Source: Centropus unirufus (lineage: Eukaryota; Chordata; Aves; Cuculiformes; Centropidae). Taken from it: a stretch of DNA of 64,000 nt. Both the position numbers and the translations under genes were made by a program. How positions within the stretch are numbered: the first letter of the stretch is position 1; every line of letters starts with the position of its first letter. The notes under the pieces are model-generated. The model did no database searches. It was not told where the DNA came from and worked only from the letters and a program-made list of their open reading frames with translations. Shown piece by piece: positions 61,511-64,000 of this stretch. Where the stretch lies: NCBI GenBank assembly GCA_013397695.1, contig VYZI01000105.1:218006-282005 (forward strand), written 5' to 3'.

Positions 61511-62162
61511 GGCTGTATTTCTGAAAAATAGAAAAACAAAAAAAAAATCCTTGTAGCATCAATGATGACATACTGGTCACTGGGAGAGTTTGAGTTCATT
61601 TTGTGTACCTGCATATACTCTCTTATTTGATTTGTATTAAAATCTTCCCAGTTTTAGCTACTGACCTGGCCAGTTGGGTGCAAAGCTGGGACAGATATTA
61701 ATATATGAAAGCAGGTGGCTAGGATTTCATCTGAGTTTTAGCTTACTAAAGAGGTTGTGCAAAAATTTGGACGTGACATATAGAAATTGGTGAGCCTGTA
61801 TAACAGTGAGAAGCTGATAAGTTGCCAGTAGCACAAAAATGAATATGCAGATGTCACAGGTGGAGCTATGTAAAAGGCAACCCAACTTCACCACTAGCTG
61901 GAAGGGAATCTTTGGGACCTAAACAGACTTAGAAGCCCAAGAATGCCCAGTTAACCATATTAGTCATACTAAGTAAGGCTGGGGTTACATTGGTAATGGT
62001 ATCAGAAATATCAAATTTGTGTATGGCTATAGAAAAATTTTGACAAGTGGATCAAAAATGAGTAGGGGTGAGTAGTTCATCTGGGAAGGCACAGGGAAGA
62101 GTGAAGGAGGAGTCAGGATGTATTGGGAAGAGAAAGCTCTGTGGAAGTAGAAGAGATGAAGG
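61511..62162. other. Unique sequence, no gene seen
   Basis: About 650 bases. The minus frame 62027-62293 overlaps the next CR1 and is a shadow. Confidence 0.55.
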
Positions 62163-62475
62163 TCAAGAGCTGGTTGCATGGAAGTGGACCTGGGGATGCT
62201 GGTCGACAGCTGGTTGAACATTAGCCAGTAGTGTGCCCAGGTGGTTAAGAAGGGCAACAACATCCTGGCTTGGATTGGAACCAATGTGGCCAACAGGAGT
62301 AGGCAAGTGATGGTCCCCCTGTACTTGGTGCTGGTGAGGCTGCACCTCGTTCAGATTTGGGCCCTTCAGTACAAGGACATCAAGCTGCTGCAGTGTTTCC
62401 AGAGAAAGGCAACAGAGCTGGTTAAGGGTCTGGAAGACAAGCCTTATGAGGAGTGGTTGAGGGAACTGTAGGTGG
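62163..62475 (+). mobile_element. CR1 LINE, internal ORF2 fragment lacking its 3' end
   Basis: GGACCTGGGGATGCTGGTCG, GTGCCCAGGTGGTTAAGAAG, CCCCTGTACTTGGTGCTGG, CAGAGAAAGGCAACAGAGCT and TATGAGGAGTGGTTGAGGGA in order, then abrupt loss of similarity at about GAACTGTAGG. The plus frame 62241-62471 is an ORF2 piece (SRQVMVPLYLVLVRLHL). Unlike the other long copies it has no octamers, so its 3' end was lost by deletion or rearrangement. Confidence 0.94.
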
Positions 62476-64000
62476 AAATTTAAAGAGCAAAATCCTGTGA
62501 AACTGGGAATTCCTATATTCTGAGCATGAAATCAAATGGACTGTGAAAAAAACCTTGTGATTTTTTTTCCAGCTCCTTTGAGGAAGCACTCAAATAAAAC
62601 TCAGTCATGGGGTAACCCACAGACCACAAATAAGCTTCAAATCAGATGTCAGGATCCAAAACCTGACAGTCTTGAAAAACTTTAATCCACTAAGCAACTA
62701 GGTCGTTTCTCTAACTGAGACCATGCTAAGGTCCAGTGTCTGACCTTGTATAATAGTGGGGAAAATTGCATTCTAACCAGTCCAAAGAACCACCTAATTA
62801 AAGGCTAATCAGAGTAATACTGTTGAAAGCTTTTTACTGTGTGCTTTTGTTATCACTTTGACTTCAACGTGTGAATAATGGAGCTGGGTAATTACTGGGG
62901 CTTGATGCTGCAAATGCTTGATGAAAACAGAGGCAGAGCTTCTGCAAGATTTACAAAACAGTCTTTCACTGTTGTTGAAAGATAAATGCAGAAAACCATA
63001 CAGAAAATACAGAAAGATAATATTTAATAAAATAGCCTTTTCAGAGACCTGAATATCCGTTACAGTGGAGGCAATGGTTAACAGGATAAGCAATTCAATC
63101 CATCTCAATCTAAGCACTTAGGCAGAGCTATATCCCTGTCATTATTTACCTGCTTAAATTTATCTTCTTATTTGCCTTCTTATTTATGCGTATATCTTTA
63201 TCATGTTTCTAAAACACTTGACACCCTCTTCTATCTATTCATTGATATGAATGTTCAGCTGTGATTTGAAGCTCATCCCTGTACAAAGGGAGACAGAGAG
63301 ACCTAGGATATGATGGCTGAGAGGTAAAATTCCATGGTGCCGATGGAGATGAAGCTTGAAGAGGAATCTCTGAGAGTTTTTTTAAACTTAGGATCTCTAG
63401 GATGAAAAGAAGTTGTGAGATTTGGGTCACTGTGTTCAGTCCTTTCTATGGTAGACACTTAAAAAACACAAACCCATCCAAAACTAATCAAGCATCAGCA
63501 GGAAATTGGGAGTTTCAGGCTAGATATCAATAGGGGAGCCTTGATTTAATAATAATATGTGTCCTGTGCAGTGTCTTCAGGCTATCTCTCTATTTTTAAT
63601 CTATCTCAATTTTCTTATAATCTTATTTGTCTACTTATAGATCGATTTGTTTGTTGTTTCTTGCCTGTTTGTTTTCTGACACATTTGCCAAGTCAGCAAT
63701 TCCATTCTCCCTTGATCTCATGCTAGTGTTATTCTTCTGTTTAAATCACAAAGCAACCGTTTACCACCCACAAGCAAAGCACAAGGAGGAGTTTCTTGGT
63801 GTGCCTATTTGTTTAAAAAAGTTGCTTCCTGTAACAACTGAAGAGACCCTACTTTTTGGTGAATGGAGGAGTAGATGAGGGCATCAGGTGTCTCAAAGGT
63901 CTTTTGTAGCAGGAAAAACATCCTATATGTGGTTATGTGATGTCCTTAGCTCACTGTGCCTCCTCTGGCTGGCAACCATACCGACCTTCGGAATAACAGT
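62476..64000. other. Unique sequence, no gene seen
   Basis: About 1.5 kb to the window edge. The longest frames (102 codons minus at 62809-63117, 83 codons plus at 63627-63878) have no recognised domain. Confidence 0.55.

Noticed and set aside
1..64000. Search for CRISPR arrays, prokaryotic operons, rRNA or tRNA genes, or an undescribed multi-gene system
   Set aside because: No regularly spaced repeats, no adjacent long frames and no recognisable structural RNA were seen; the window is bird-like non-coding DNA.

Overview
The window is vertebrate, almost certainly bird, nuclear DNA. The main evidence is at least 25 copies of the CR1 non-LTR retrotransposon, most ending in the CR1-specific 3' octamer ATTCTATG or ATTCTGTG (or its complement at minus-strand copies). 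Most copies are 5'-truncated and none has a poly(A) tail. Base composition is moderately AT-rich. No bacterial-style genes, operons, CRISPR arrays or phage genes are present. I found no convincing host protein-coding gene: nearly every long open frame is a chance frame or a CR1 ORF2 remnant, and the longest is only 183 codons. The window is best read as intergenic or intronic sequence. The species cannot be named from the sequence.

Layout. 1-9.3 kb: mostly single-copy DNA with one short CR1 end near 1 kb. 9.3-10.4 kb: a pair of CR1 copies in opposite orientation. 10.4-17.4 kb: mostly unique, with two small CR1 fragments. 17.4-19.5 kb: a plus-strand CR1 split by a roughly 1-kb avian dispersed repeat. 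21.5-28.5 kb: the densest repeat cluster, including a nested pair at 23.87-25.26 kb where a plus-strand CR1 carrying a reverse-transcriptase remnant sits inside an older minus-strand CR1. 28.5-34.2 kb: CR1-free. 34.2-39.3 kb: four CR1 copies, including a roughly 1-kb minus-strand copy reaching into the reverse-transcriptase domain. 39.3-44.4 kb: unique apart from one old CR1. 44.4-45.2 kb: a CR1 holding the only assembly gap (28 N). 45.2-56.4 kb: nearly unique, with one CR1 end at 48.8 kb. 56.4-64 kb: five more CR1 fragments.

CR1-derived DNA totals about 9 kb, roughly one seventh of the window, by adding up my boundaries. The rest is single-copy sequence with short tandem duplications, AT and poly-A/T tracts, two perfect palindromes and a few stretches that could be conserved non-coding elements or isolated exons; these need alignment to other bird genomes. 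The genes do not work together in any pathway because no functional gene was found. I saw no evidence of a new biological system; the most informative features are the nested and interrupted retrotransposons, which give a relative order of insertion.
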